Assembly (NCBI GenBank): GCA_044772875.1
Contig: CP173058.1
Location: 1,736,001-1,800,000, forward strand
Reading direction: 5' to 3'
DNA from: Morganella morganii_D
Lineage (GTDB): Bacteria > Pseudomonadota > Gammaproteobacteria > Enterobacterales > Enterobacteriaceae
DNA length: 64,000 bases
The translations under genes were made by a program, and so were the position numbers. Shown piece by piece: positions 1 through 9,838 of the stretch (its first letter is position 1; each line of letters opens with the position of its first letter). Below the pieces are notes generated by a model. That model ran no database searches, was not told the DNA's origin, and was given only the letters and a program-made list of their open reading frames with translations.

Positions 1-1311
1 GGTGGTATCCACCGCCGTGACAAACAGCGGGTATTTCGCACGCTGGCCGATATTCTGAATAGCAGCAATCTGCCAGTCTGCCACTTTCTGGGCCGCCGCC
101 ATTTCACGGGCTTTGCCCTTCACGGCCTGACGAACAGACAGTGCCACGCGCGCAGCGGTTTGTGTCAGATCTTCGCCCAGCACCAGCACCGCATCATAGT
201 TTTCCATCTCGCGCAGTGACGGGGTGTAGATACCGCCCTGCTGTAAGATTTCCAGCATCATTTCCAGACGGTGCTGTTCACCGGCTGACAGGCCGCTGAA
301 GAAGTTTTCCGCCCCGACCAGTTCACGCAGTGCAAAGTTGCTTTCCACACTGGCACGCGGCGAACCGATACCGATGGTGCGTTTGGCATGATACAGCATA
401 TCAGCGGCAGCACGTTCAGCCTGCTCCGCATTGATTGTGAGCCAGTCATCACCACGGCGCTGCCGCGGCTGACGCGGACGGTCGTCACGGTTGACATAAC
501 CGTAACCGAAGCGGCCTTTGTCGCAGAGGAAGTAATGGTTGATGGTACCGTTATAGCGGTTTTCGATACGACGCAGTTCACCGTAACGCTCGCCCGGGCT
601 GATGTTACAGCCGACGCTGCACTGCTGGCAGACGCTCGGTGCAAACTGCATATCCCATTTGCGGTTATAACGTTCAGAATGTGTTTTGTCGGTAAAGACC
701 CCGGTCGGACAGATTTCCACCAGGTTACCGGAGAATTCACTTTCCAGCGTGCCGCTTTCCGGACGCCCGAAGTACACGTTGTCGTGTGCGCCGTAAACTC
801 CGAAATCCGTACCGTCCGCATAATCTTTGTAGTAACGGACACAACGGTAACAGGCGATACAGCGGTTCATTTCATGTGCAACAAACGGTCCCAGCTCCTG
901 ATTCTGATGGGTACGTTTTGTGAAGCGGTATTTGCGTACTGAATGCCCGGTCATGACGGTCATATCCTGAAGGTGGCAGTTACCGCCCTCTTCACAGACA
1001 GGACAATCGTGCGGGTGGTTGATCATCAGCCATTCCACCACACTTTCCCGGAACTGTCTGGCTTCTTCATCATCAATCGAGATAAAGGTGCCGTCCTGTG
1101 CCGGTGTCATACATGACATTACCAGACGACCACGGGTGTCATCGGCATTCTGATATTGCTTTACCGCACACTGGCGGCAAGCGCCGACGCTTCCCAGCGC
1201 CGGATGCCAGCAAAAATACGGAATATCAAGTCCGAGCGAAAGACAGGCATGCAGCAGGTTATCCGCGCCGTCGACTTCATATTCTTTGCCGTCTACATGT
1301 ATTGTAGCCAT
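1..1311 (-). CDS. nuoG: NADH-quinone oxidoreductase subunit G (N-terminal part, cut by window edge)
   Basis: The largest peripheral-arm subunit of respiratory complex I, carrying iron-sulfur clusters between the FMN site and quinone. Only the first 437 codons are inside the window; the frame runs off at position 1. Visible are the N-terminal [2Fe-2S] cysteines (FCWHPALGSVGACRQC), the CPVCEEGGNCH group, CIACYRC and the CQQCSVGC extra-cluster motif typical of enterobacterial NuoG. The ATG at 1311 is preferred because a GGAAG sits about 10 bases upstream; an in-frame ATG at 1320 would give a three-residue extension resembling the E. coli start. It follows nuoF by 58 bases in the same operon. Confidence 0.97.
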   Translation of the reverse strand, partial: MATIHVDGKEYEVDGADNLLHACLSLGLDIPYFCWHPALGSVGACRQCAVKQYQNADDTRGRLVMSCMTPAQDGTFISIDDEEARQFRESVVEWLMINHPHDCPVCEEGGNCHLQDMTVMTGHSVRKYRFTKRTHQNQELGPFVAHEMNRCIACYRCVRYYKDYADGTDFGVYGAHDNVYFGRPESGTLESEFSGNLVEICPTGVFTDKTHSERYNRKWDMQFAPSVCQQCSVGCNISPGERYGELRRIENRYNGTINHYFLCDKGRFGYGYVNRDDRPRQPRQRRGDDWLTINAEQAERAAADMLYHAKRTIGIGSPRASVESNFALRELVGAENFFSGLSAGEQHRLEMMLEILQQGGIYTPSLREMENYDAVLVLGEDLTQTAARVALSVRQAVKGKAREMAAAQKVADWQIAAIQNIGQRAKYPLFVTAVDTT

Positions 1312-1369
1312 AGTCAGCATGCTTCCAAAAGGCCTGCTATGCAGGCGTTAAACGAAAATCCGTAAGGGA

Positions 1370-2722
1370 TCACCAGCGCTGCTTCAGCAGATTCGGCTGG
1401 ATCCCGGCAATGGTCTGCACGTTGCCGTAAACCGGCTGTACGATCCCCGCTTCAAACTCATCACGGAAATATTTGATCGCACTCTGTAACGGCTCTACCG
1501 CGCCCGGCGCGTGTGCGCAGAAGGTTTTACCCGGTCCCAGGAAACGACATAATTGCTCTAATGTCTCAATGTCTCCCGGCTGGCCTTCCCCTTTTTCTAT
1601 TGCGCGCAGAATTTTCACGCTCCACGGCAGTCCGTCACGGCACGGTGTACACCAGCCGCAGGATTCACGGGCAAAAAATTCTTCGAGGTTACGGGTCAGT
1701 GACACCATGTTGATTTCATTGTCCACCGCCATCGCCAGCGCCGTTCCCAGACGGCTGCCCGCTTTGCCGATATGCTCGAAATCCATCGGTAAATCAAGGT
1801 GATCCTGTGTCAGGAAGTCAGTACCTGCACCGCCCGGCTGCCAGGCTTTTAAGGTCAGTCCGTCACGCATGCCCCCGGCGTAATCTTCCAGGATCTCGCG
1901 GGCAGTGGTGCCGAACGGCAGTTCCCAGACGCCCGGATTTTTCACGCGGCCGGAAAAGCCCATCAGCTTGGTTCCGGCATCGGCACTTTTGCCTTCACTC
2001 AGGCCGATATACCACTCTTTACCATGCGCCAGAATCGCCGGTACGTTACACAGGGTTTCGACGTTGTTAACACAGGTCGGTTTTCCCCATACCCCGGAAC
2101 TGGCCGGGAACGGCGGTTTGGAACGCGGATTCGCGCGGCGTCCCTCCAGGGAGTTAATCAGCGCGGTTTCTTCCCCGCAGATATAACGTCCGGCACCGGT
2201 GTGAACAAACAGTTCGAAATCAAACCCGCTGCCGAAAATATTTTTCCCCAGCAGACCGGCTGCTTTCGCTTCTTCGATGGCGTGACGCAGATGTTTCGCT
2301 GCCTCAATGTACTCGCCGCGCAGGAAGATATAACCCCGGTATGCTTTCAGGGCAAAGGCGCTGATCAGCATCCCTTCCACCAGCAGATGCGGCAGTTGTT
2401 CCATCAGAAGCCGGTCTTTGTAGGTACCCGGTTCCATTTCATCTGCGTTACACAACAGGTAACGGATATTCATACTTTCGTCTTTCGGCATCAGACTCCA
2501 CTTCAGACCCGTGGAGAACCCCGCACCGCCGCGGCCCTTCAGACCCGCGTCTTTGACAAGACCGGTGATCTCATCCGGTGCCATACCTTTCAGGGCGCGT
2601 TCCGCCCCTGCATAACCGTTTTTACTGCGGTATTCATCCAGCCACACCGGCTGATGGTCGTCGCGCAACCGCCAGGTGAGAGGATGGGTTTCCGCAGTAC
2701 GGCAAACCGTTTTCACTGTCAT
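1370..2722 (-). CDS. nuoF: NADH-quinone oxidoreductase subunit F
   Basis: The 450-residue NADH-dehydrogenase subunit of complex I that binds NADH, FMN and one [4Fe-4S] cluster, on the cytoplasmic side. The glycine-rich FMN/NADH motif KGRGGAGFSTGLKW is near residue 62, and the cluster ligands ESCGWCTPC plus TFCAHAPGA are near the C terminus. Its start overlaps the nuoE stop by 4 bases (ATGA type), which indicates translational coupling. Length and sequence match the enterobacterial family throughout. Confidence 0.98.
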   Translation of the reverse strand: MTVKTVCRTAETHPLTWRLRDDHQPVWLDEYRSKNGYAGAERALKGMAPDEITGLVKDAGLKGRGGAGFSTGLKWSLMPKDESMNIRYLLCNADEMEPGTYKDRLLMEQLPHLLVEGMLISAFALKAYRGYIFLRGEYIEAAKHLRHAIEEAKAAGLLGKNIFGSGFDFELFVHTGAGRYICGEETALINSLEGRRANPRSKPPFPASSGVWGKPTCVNNVETLCNVPAILAHGKEWYIGLSEGKSADAGTKLMGFSGRVKNPGVWELPFGTTAREILEDYAGGMRDGLTLKAWQPGGAGTDFLTQDHLDLPMDFEHIGKAGSRLGTALAMAVDNEINMVSLTRNLEEFFARESCGWCTPCRDGLPWSVKILRAIEKGEGQPGDIETLEQLCRFLGPGKTFCAHAPGAVEPLQSAIKYFRDEFEAGIVQPVYGNVQTIAGIQPNLLKQRW

Positions 2723-3267
2723 GGATACTGCTCCAGTAACGTTTCAATGGCTTCAGGCGTTACGTGACTGTGGGTATCTTCATCAACCATCATGGTCGGC
2801 CCTTTGTCACAGTTCCCGAGGCAGCAGGTCGGCAGCAGCGTAAAGCGGCCGTCGGCGGTTGTCTGTCCCGGCTGAATATTCAGGTTGCGCTCAAGTGCCG
2901 CCTTGATCCCCCGGTAACCGGTGATGTGACACACCACGCTGTCACAGTAACGGATCACATGACGACCGACCGGCTGGCGGTAGATCTGGCTGTAGAATGT
3001 CGCCACACCTTCCACGTCACTTGCCGGGATGCCAAGCACATCGCTGATGGCGTAAATCGCTCCATCTTCCACCCAGCCACGGTGTTTCTGCACGATTTTC
3101 AGGGCTTCGATAGAGGCGGCACGCGGATCTTCGTAATGGTGTTTTTCCGCTTCGATTTCGGCGCGCTCTTCGTCACTCAGCACAAATTCAGGTTGTTTTC
3201 CGGCAGGCTGCGCCGCATTCACTGCGCCTTGCAGTGCTTTTTTTGCTTCAGGGTTCAGTTCTTGCAT
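2719..3267 (-). CDS. nuoE: NADH-quinone oxidoreductase subunit E
   Basis: The 24-kDa-type subunit of complex I; it carries the off-pathway [2Fe-2S] cluster next to FMN. The four ligands are visible as C108, C113, C149 and C153 (CDSVVC and CCLGNC). At 182 residues it is about 16 longer than E. coli NuoE, because of an Ala/Gln-rich N-terminal extension before the conserved helical domain. It begins 2 bases after nuoCD and overlaps nuoF, so the three are one translational group. Confidence 0.97.
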   Translation of the reverse strand: MQELNPEAKKALQGAVNAAQPAGKQPEFVLSDEERAEIEAEKHHYEDPRAASIEALKIVQKHRGWVEDGAIYAISDVLGIPASDVEGVATFYSQIYRQPVGRHVIRYCDSVVCHITGYRGIKAALERNLNIQPGQTTADGRFTLLPTCCLGNCDKGPTMMVDEDTHSHVTPEAIETLLEQYP

Positions 3268-3269
3268 AA

Positions 3270-5069
3270 TCAGCGATCCACATCCGACATAACGAAATCG
3301 ATACTTCCGAGGTACACAATCAGGTCAGACACCAGACTGCCGCTGATCACCGACGGGATCTGCTGCAGATGGGCATAACTTGGTGTACGGATTCGGGTAC
3401 GGTAACTCATGGTGCTGCCGTCACTGGTCAGGTAATAGCTGTTAATTCCTTTCGTCGCCTCAATCATCTGGAAAGATTCCTGAGCCGGCATCACCGGACC
3501 CCATGACACCTGGAGAAAATGGTTAATCATGGTTTCAATGTGCTGTAACGTGCGCTCTTTCGGCGGCGGCGTGGTCAGCGGGTGATCCGCTTTGAACGGC
3601 CCTTCCGGCATGTTTTTCAGGCACTGTTCCAGAATGCGCAGACTCTGGCGCACTTCTTCCACTTTCAGCATCACACGGTCGTAGCAGTCACCGTTGGCGG
3701 CAACAGGCACGTCAAAATCGAAATTCTCATAACCGGAATACGGACGCCATTTACGCACGTCAAAGTCAATCCCGGTGGCACGCAGACCGGCACCGGTCAC
3801 GCCCCAGTCGAGCGCTTCTTTCGCGCTGTAGGCTGCCACGCCGACAGAACGGCCTTTGAGGATGGAGTTTTTCAGTGCAGCGGTGACATAGGATTCCAGA
3901 CGTTTCGGCATCCAGTCGAGGAAATCACGCAGCAGGCGATCCCAGCCTTTCGGCAGATCGTGTGCCACACCACCAATGCGGAACCAGGCCGGATGCATGC
4001 GGAAACCGGTAATAGCTTCCACCACGTCATACACTTTCTGGCGGTCGGTAAAAGCAAAGAAGACCGGTGTCATCGCCCCGGTATCCTGGATAAAGGTACT
4101 GATATACAGCAGATGGCTGTTAATGCGGAACAGCTCAGACAACATCACGCGGATCACATCCACACGCGCCGGAACCTCAATCCCCGCCAGTTTTTCCACC
4201 GCCAGCACATACGGCATTTCATTGACGCAGCCGCCGAGGTATTCAATACGATCGGTATACGGAATGTAGCTGTGCCAGGACTGGCGTTCACCCATTTTTT
4301 CCGCACCACGGTGGTGATAACCGATATCCGGTACACAGTCGACAATCTCTTCACCATCGAGCTGTAAGATGATACGGAAAGCACCGTGAGAAGAAGGGTG
4401 GTTCGGGCCGAGGTTCAGGAACATAAAGTCCTCGTTCTCATTGCCGCGCTTCATGCCCCACTCTTCCGGTTTGAAGGTCAGCGCCTCCATTTCCAGATCT
4501 TCTTTCTGTTTGGTCAGGACGAACGGATCGAATTCCGTTGCCCGCGCCGGGTAGTCTTTGCGCAGCGGATGCCCTTCCCAGGTCGGCGGCATCATAATGC
4601 GGCGCAGATTCGGGTGTCCGCTGATGATGATACCGAACATCTCCCAGGTTTCGCGCTCATACCAGTTTGCATTCGGGAACGCGGAAATCACCGTCGGCAC
4701 ATGCAGATCGTTTTCACTCAGCGCCACTTTGAGCATGATGTCGCGGTTACGCTCAATGGAAATCAGGTGATAAAACACGGAATAGTCCGCCGCCGGCAGA
4801 CCTTCGCGGTGGGTGCGCTGGCGCTCATCCGTACCGTGCAGATCGAACAGCATCACATATGGTTTCGGCAGCGATTTAAGATAAAACAGTACTTCCAGAA
4901 GCTGCTCACGCTTCACCCAGACGACCGGCATCCCGGTACGTGTCGGCTGAACCGTAAATGCGTCAGGACCGAACTTACGGCGCAGTTCCTCAATTACCGG
5001 ATCATCCAGGTAATCGTGAGTCTGCCACGCGGGACGCTGTGCGGTCTGCGTATTACTTTCTGTCATCAT
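3270..5069 (-). CDS. nuoCD: NADH-quinone oxidoreductase fused subunits C and D
   Basis: A natural fusion of the 30-kDa (NuoC, about residues 1-190) and 49-kDa (NuoD, about 210-599) subunits, as in other Enterobacterales. NuoD shapes the quinone site together with NuoB; the conserved LGPNHPSSHGAFR and DIGYHHRGAEK segments that surround this site are present. The protein is 599 residues. A 72-base spacer separates it from nuoB, whereas nuoE follows directly. Several long open frames on the opposite strand here are only shadows of its codon pattern. Confidence 0.98.
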   Translation of the reverse strand: MMTESNTQTAQRPAWQTHDYLDDPVIEELRRKFGPDAFTVQPTRTGMPVVWVKREQLLEVLFYLKSLPKPYVMLFDLHGTDERQRTHREGLPAADYSVFYHLISIERNRDIMLKVALSENDLHVPTVISAFPNANWYERETWEMFGIIISGHPNLRRIMMPPTWEGHPLRKDYPARATEFDPFVLTKQKEDLEMEALTFKPEEWGMKRGNENEDFMFLNLGPNHPSSHGAFRIILQLDGEEIVDCVPDIGYHHRGAEKMGERQSWHSYIPYTDRIEYLGGCVNEMPYVLAVEKLAGIEVPARVDVIRVMLSELFRINSHLLYISTFIQDTGAMTPVFFAFTDRQKVYDVVEAITGFRMHPAWFRIGGVAHDLPKGWDRLLRDFLDWMPKRLESYVTAALKNSILKGRSVGVAAYSAKEALDWGVTGAGLRATGIDFDVRKWRPYSGYENFDFDVPVAANGDCYDRVMLKVEEVRQSLRILEQCLKNMPEGPFKADHPLTTPPPKERTLQHIETMINHFLQVSWGPVMPAQESFQMIEATKGINSYYLTSDGSTMSYRTRIRTPSYAHLQQIPSVISGSLVSDLIVYLGSIDFVMSDVDR

Positions 5070-5141
5070 TCTTCACCACAACAGTTGTTCAGGGTTCAAT
5101 GGACGCAACACATTGCAATTGCGCCCGGTGGCCCGAAAGCC

Positions 5142-5816
5142 TTAAATTTCGTCCGGGGAGCGCAGGTTTGTCACTGCAATCCGTTCACCGCGTTTTCGTT
5201 CTTTTTCTGACTGCATATTGGCGCGGTAAACGCCCTGATCACCCACCACCCACGACAACGGGCGGCGCTCTTTTCCGATAGATTCCTGTAACAGCATCAG
5301 TGCCTGCATATAGGCTTCAGGACGCGGCGGGCAGCCCGGAATATACACATCCACCGGGATAAATTTATCCACACCCTGCACGACGGAGTAAATGTCATAC
5401 ATGCCGCCGGAGTTGGCACAGGAGCCCATGGAGATAACCCATTTCGGTTCCAGCATCTGGTCATACAGACGCTGAATGACCGGCGCCATTTTGGTAAAGC
5501 AGGTTCCGGCCACAACCATAAAGTCCGCCTGACGCGGGGAGGCACGCAGCACTTCCGCACCAAAACGGGCAACATCGTGTACCGCAGTAAAAGAGGTCAC
5601 CATCTCTACATAACAGCAGGAAAGACCGAAGTTATACGGCCACAGGGAGTTTTTACGACCCCAGTTAACCATATCGTGTAATGCATGTTCGAGTTTCCCC
5701 ATATACACACTGCGGTGAACGTGCTGCTCAAGCGGGTCGCTTACAACTTCTTGTTTTTGCAGGGGATAACGGTCATTCTCACCGTTTAGATCGATGCGGG
5801 TGAGCGTATAATCCAT
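5142..5816 (-). CDS. nuoB: NADH-quinone oxidoreductase subunit B
   Basis: The 224-residue subunit that binds the terminal cluster N2, which hands electrons to quinone. The unusual adjacent-cysteine ligand pair is visible in GLSCCYVEM, with the other ligands in GTCFTK and PGCPPRPEA. The ATG at 5816 (MDYTLTRIDLNGENDRYPLQ) is chosen because it matches the family start exactly; an in-frame ATG four codons upstream would overlap the spacer after nuoA. It lies 18 bases downstream of nuoA. Confidence 0.97.
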   Translation of the reverse strand: MDYTLTRIDLNGENDRYPLQKQEVVSDPLEQHVHRSVYMGKLEHALHDMVNWGRKNSLWPYNFGLSCCYVEMVTSFTAVHDVARFGAEVLRASPRQADFMVVAGTCFTKMAPVIQRLYDQMLEPKWVISMGSCANSGGMYDIYSVVQGVDKFIPVDVYIPGCPPRPEAYMQALMLLQESIGKERRPLSWVVGDQGVYRANMQSEKERKRGERIAVTNLRSPDEI

Positions 5817-5834
5817 CTTGTGCCTCACTATTGA

Positions 5835-6281
5835 CTACGGTTGATTGTTATTGATTTTGTTTACAACGCTCGGGTGTTTCACCTCGCGGCGTGAACGTGC
5901 AGGTGTCCAGTCCAGCGCGCCGATACGTGCCAGATAGAAAAGCCCTGCCAATAACACCAGAATAAAGATTGCGGCTTCGGTGAACCCTATCCAGCCGGTT
6001 TCTCTGACCGAGACAGACCAGGCGAAAAGATACAAGGCTTCAACATCGAAAATCACGAAAAACATAGCAACCAGATAGAACTTTGCTGACATCCGCAGCC
6101 GTGCGCTGCCGACCGAGTCAATACCTGATTCGTAAGGGAGATGTTTGGCGCGTGCTTTTGCACGGCCCCCGAGATAACGGGCGCCCAGCAACATAAATGC
6201 ACATAACCCGAGAGCACCTAAAAGATAGATGGCAAATGCCCAGTTATGGGCCAGAACTTCAGTGGCTGTTGACATACTCAT
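5835..6281 (-). CDS. nuoA: NADH-quinone oxidoreductase subunit A
   Basis: First gene of the complex I operon, encoding a 148-residue inner-membrane subunit with three hydrophobic helices (about residues 15-37, 68-90 and 98-118). The conserved loop ESGIDSVGSARLRMSAKFYLVAMFFVIFDVE, including the acidic FDVE of the second helix, is intact. The C-terminal tail is polar and variable, as usual. The leader upstream (6282-6875) has no other gene and should carry the operon promoter. Confidence 0.97.
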   Translation of the reverse strand: MSMSTATEVLAHNWAFAIYLLGALGLCAFMLLGARYLGGRAKARAKHLPYESGIDSVGSARLRMSAKFYLVAMFFVIFDVEALYLFAWSVSVRETGWIGFTEAAIFILVLLAGLFYLARIGALDWTPARSRREVKHPSVVNKINNNQP

Positions 6282-6875
6282 TGCTTACTCATTAAAGGTG
6301 GTGTTGCCTGCCGTACCTGCATACAGCACCACAGCGACACACGAGAGGAACAACTCAGTGGCGGATACAACACTTATCGTGATGAGAAAGCCGGTGACCC
6401 GGTTTGTTCCCCGCTCTTCCCAATTATGTTACAAACTATCAACGTCAGATTAACCCGTTGTGCGACTTTATCGCTAAAACGTGTCAGTAGGTAACTAAAT
6501 TGAAAATTAACTTTATTATATTAACGGATACATCGCTTTTACTAATCCATTATCTCAGGAAAAACCTGTCTTTCCATCGGTAAACAGGGGCAATATTTTT
6601 GATCTCAATCACAGTTTGGCTGAAAATTATTTAACAAATGATTAATTAATAACCATTTCTTAAAACCTGAGAAAACCAGTCAGGTTTTTAACAAAGTTTT
6701 ATTGCAATGTAATAAGCACTGTTAATTTTGGCAATCACTGAACATGCGTTTTGTTAACATTGTAACAAACAAGTAAACAAAACTGCGATGCGGCGCTTAA
6801 AACGACATCAAAAACCAGAGTGCGGCGTGATGCTGTTAACATTTATATGATATTTCCGCACAAGAGAAGAAGGTA
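6282..6875 (-). promoter_or_regulatory. nuo operon upstream control region
   Basis: About 590 bases without a credible gene between nuoA and the lrhA terminator. It is clearly richer in A+T than the flanking coding DNA. A long regulatory leader is known for nuo in E. coli (nitrate, ArcA, FNR and others). One FNR-like site is listed separately; I do not assign exact promoter elements. An open frame on the plus strand starting inside nuoA (6229) is not credible. Confidence 0.6.
6599..6612. promoter_or_regulatory. FNR-like binding site upstream of nuo
   Basis: TTGATCTCAATCAC matches the FNR consensus TTGAT-N4-ATCAA in 9 of 10 positions. It lies about 320 bases upstream of the nuoA start, which suits the long nuo control region. 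Assigning it to FNR rests on sequence match only. Confidence 0.45.
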
Positions 6876-6905
6876 CAAAAAAGCCGGGGGAAATGATCCC
6901 CCGGC
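6876..6905 (-). terminator. rho-independent terminator of lrhA
   Basis: An 8-bp perfect GC stem (GCCGGGGG / CCCCCGGC, 6883-6905, 7-base loop), read on the minus strand, is followed by a run of T (6876-6882 complement). It lies 52 bases past the lrhA stop and insulates lrhA from nuo. Confidence 0.85.
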
Positions 6906-6957
6906 CGTGGTCTGACTGTCACAAATTATATCTGTTCCGCGTCAGATTATGACAGCA

Positions 6958-7869
6958 TTACTCCGCTGTTTTATCATCGTCTGCCGGTGTGACAGTATAC
7001 GGTGTCTTTTTGTTTTCAATGGCCTGGTACACCGTCAGCACTGACTCGCTCTGCTCGTCACTGTTGCGGTATAACCAGTACTGGATTTCCGGCAGGCGCG
7101 GTAACCCTTCGCTGACACTCAGGATGCGCAGGTCGGCATTCTGCATTTCCAGCGGACGGGCGGTGATCCCGACCTCGGCATTCACCGCCGCACGGACAGC
7201 GGAGAGTGATGCGGCCTCGTAAGCAACCCGCCACTGCACCCCTGCCTCATCCAGGGTTTCAGCCGCGAGATGACGGAACGGGTTGGTTTCATCCATCACT
7301 ACCAGCGGGATCGGTTCATTCGGCTGTAACTGGAAGTCCGGCGCGCAGTGCCACAGCACCGGCGCAGTACGCAGAGCAGTACGCGGGTGATGGGCAATAC
7401 GCGCGGTGGTCAGCGCCAGATCAATTTCATGGTTATCCAGCATACCTTCAATGTACTGGCTGCGTTTGATGCGGACATCAACTGCCATACGCGGGTATAC
7501 GGAAGCAATACGGTTGAGTAAGAAAGGCAGCAGTGAGTCAACGGAATCATCGGACGCGCCGATGCGTAACTCCCCTTCTGCGTCGTTGTAAGCCAGTGAT
7601 GCGGTGGCATCATCATTTGCCCGCAGGATCTGACGGGCGTAACCTAACAGTTGCAGCCCGTGATCGGTCAGTAACTTGTTACGGCCATGACGCGCAAACA
7701 GTTCGCGCCCGACAAGCTGCTCGAGACGCTGCATTTGCTGACTGACGGCAGACTGGGTGCGGCAGACTGCCGCAGCTGCCGCCGCGAAGGTGTTCAGATC
7801 AGCGACTGCCACAAAAGTCCGCAGCAGATCGAGATCCAGATTTAACACTGGACGGTTTGAATTTATCAT
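6958..7869 (-). CDS. lrhA: LysR-type transcriptional regulator LrhA/HexA
   Basis: A 303-residue LysR-family regulator; in relatives it represses flagellar, motility, exoenzyme and fimbrial genes. The N-terminal winged helix-turn-helix (about 13-72, DLLRTFVAVADLNTFAAAAAAVCRTQSAVSQQMQRLE) is almost identical to E. coli LrhA. The C-terminal co-inducer domain is more diverged and the protein ends with a short acidic tail. It occupies the conserved slot between nuo and alaA and has its own terminator. The regulon in this organism is inferred from homologues only. Confidence 0.95.
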   Translation of the reverse strand: MINSNRPVLNLDLDLLRTFVAVADLNTFAAAAAAVCRTQSAVSQQMQRLEQLVGRELFARHGRNKLLTDHGLQLLGYARQILRANDDATASLAYNDAEGELRIGASDDSVDSLLPFLLNRIASVYPRMAVDVRIKRSQYIEGMLDNHEIDLALTTARIAHHPRTALRTAPVLWHCAPDFQLQPNEPIPLVVMDETNPFRHLAAETLDEAGVQWRVAYEAASLSAVRAAVNAEVGITARPLEMQNADLRILSVSEGLPRLPEIQYWLYRNSDEQSESVLTVYQAIENKKTPYTVTPADDDKTAE

Positions 7870-8607
7870 TGTTTTTTCTTCACTAATTTTGATTTTTAAT
7901 AACTACCTGGTGTTTATTGGCGTGAAAAATGGCTTCGCCAACTAAGACATTACCCTATACCTCAGGGCAGAGTAAAACATAACTAACACTAACAAAAATA
8001 CCTAACTGTGAGTAACTCCATTATGTAATGCTGCATACTAAAACAGCAGGCCTTGTATACAAACATACAAATTTTTCGTATCTTACAACACTGTTTTCCG
8101 GATATTGTGAAATAAAACTATTTATAACTGACGAAAATGTATGCTGCAAATAAGCCTTGCTGCAGGATAAACCTGATTATTCTGCAACTTTAAGGTCTGA
8201 TACTCCGGAAACCACATTATGCCGTAAAATCCTATTAGTTATACTACTAATAATTACCAGCATCAGTGTTTAATATATAAGAAAAGATTATACAATTTCA
8301 ACATCTGCTGACTATTTAGTAAAAACACTGTATTACTTTACTAATTATGATCTTCCGATAGATAACTTTACAAAACCCAACACTTCCCCTCTGCCAGTTA
8401 TAAGCTCCAAATTAAACGCAACACTAAGAATAATATTTCGTCATATCAATAATTAACCGGCACTCCCGATCCTTTCCAAAACAAATCCTGTTGTTTTTAA
8501 CCAAAAGACGTTTGCTGTCTTCAAAACCCCGGACGGTAAGAGTACAGTGGGTTATAACGGGTTTTACCTGAGAAAATATAAGATTAACGCGCTAAGGTCC
8601 TGAACAG
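7870..8607. promoter_or_regulatory. long AT-rich divergent spacer between lrhA and alaA
   Basis: This 738-base stretch has no convincing gene on either strand and is strikingly rich in A+T compared with both neighbours. It must hold the promoters of lrhA (minus) and alaA (plus), and probably a long 5' leader for lrhA, as is known in E. coli. I could not identify an RNA gene or specific operators in it. Confidence 0.5.
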
Positions 8608-9822
8608 ATGAATATAATAAAGAAATCCAACAAACTCGATAATGTCTGTTACGACATTCGCGGGCCGGTACTCAAAGAGGCTAAACGTCTCGAAGAGGAA
8701 GGCCAGAAAGTACTCAAACTGAATATCGGTAACCCGGCACCGTTTGGTTTTGATGCTCCGGACGAAATTCTGGTTGATGTTATCCGTAATTTACCAAGCT
8801 CCCAGGGTTACAGCGATTCAAAAGGCCTCTACTCCGCCCGTAAAGCCATTGTCCAGTTCTACCAGGAACGCGGCATGCGCGATATGACCGTGGAAGATGT
8901 CTATATCGGTAACGGTGTCTCTGAACTGATCGTGCAGTCCATGCAGGCGCTGCTGAACAACGGTGATGAAATGCTGGTACCGGCGCCGGATTACCCGTTA
9001 TGGACAGGTGCGGTCTCCCTCTCCGGCGGTACTGCCGTCCACTACATGTGTGACGAAGAACAGGGCTGGATGCCGGATATCGAGGATATCAAAAAGAAAA
9101 TCACCCCGCGCACCCGCGGTATTGTGGTGATTAACCCGAACAACCCGACAGGTGCTGTCTACAGTAAAGACCTGTTACAGGAAATTGCCGAAATCGCCCG
9201 TCAGAATGATCTGATTATTTTTGCTGACGAAATCTACGACAAAATTCTCTATGATGATGCTGTCCACCACTCTATCGCGGCCATGGCACCAGATCTGCTG
9301 ACAGTGACCTTCAACGGTCTGTCAAAAACCTATCGTATCGCCGGTTTCCGTCAGGGCTGGATGGTACTGAACGGGCCGAAGAAACACGCTAAAGGTTATA
9401 TCGAAGGGCTGGAAATGCTCGCCTCTATGCGTCTGTGCGCCAACGTGCCGATGCAGCACGCGATCCAGACCGCTATCGGCGGTTATCAGAGCATCAACGA
9501 GTTTATTCATCCGGGCGGCCGCCTGTATGAGCAGCGCAATAAAGCCTGGGAACTGATTAACCAGGTACCGGGCTGCTCTTGTGTCAAGCCGATGGGCGCA
9601 CTCTATATGTTCCCGAAATTTGATGCCAAACGCTTTAATATTCACGATGACCAGAAAATGATCCTCGACCTGCTGTTACAGGAAAAAGTGCTGCTGGTAC
9701 AGGGTACTGCCTTTAACTGGCCGGAACCGAACCACTTCCGTATCGTGACACTGCCGCGTGAGGATGACCTGGAGATGGCGATTAACCGCTTCGGGCGTTT
9801 CCTCTCCCACTACCGTCAGTAA
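8608..9822 (+). CDS. alaA: glutamate-pyruvate aminotransferase AlaA
   Basis: A PLP-dependent class I aminotransferase that makes alanine from pyruvate and glutamate in the cytoplasm. The 404 residues align end to end with E. coli AlaA (YfbQ). The PLP lysine is K240 in FNGLSKTYRIAGFRQGW; the N-binding segment INPNNPTGAVY and the ADEIYD aspartate (D207) are present. AAGG lies about 12 bases before the ATG. It is monocistronic or co-transcribed weakly with yfbR, because a strong terminator lies between them. Confidence 0.97.
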   Translation: MNIIKKSNKLDNVCYDIRGPVLKEAKRLEEEGQKVLKLNIGNPAPFGFDAPDEILVDVIRNLPSSQGYSDSKGLYSARKAIVQFYQERGMRDMTVEDVYIGNGVSELIVQSMQALLNNGDEMLVPAPDYPLWTGAVSLSGGTAVHYMCDEEQGWMPDIEDIKKKITPRTRGIVVINPNNPTGAVYSKDLLQEIAEIARQNDLIIFADEIYDKILYDDAVHHSIAAMAPDLLTVTFNGLSKTYRIAGFRQGWMVLNGPKKHAKGYIEGLEMLASMRLCANVPMQHAIQTAIGGYQSINEFIHPGGRLYEQRNKAWELINQVPGCSCVKPMGALYMFPKFDAKRFNIHDDQKMILDLLLQEKVLLVQGTAFNWPEPNHFRIVTLPREDDLEMAINRFGRFLSHYRQ

Positions 9823-9838
9823 TTGCTTATACTGTCAG

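Noticed and set aside
258..942. Two long open frames (one on each strand) inside nuoG
   Set aside because: Both are out of frame with the clearly conserved nuoG protein and show only low-complexity composition.
3582..5210. Plus-strand open frames of 261 and 274 codons opposite nuoCD
   Set aside because: Antisense shadows of nuoCD codon bias; no ribosome sites, His/Arg-rich artificial composition.
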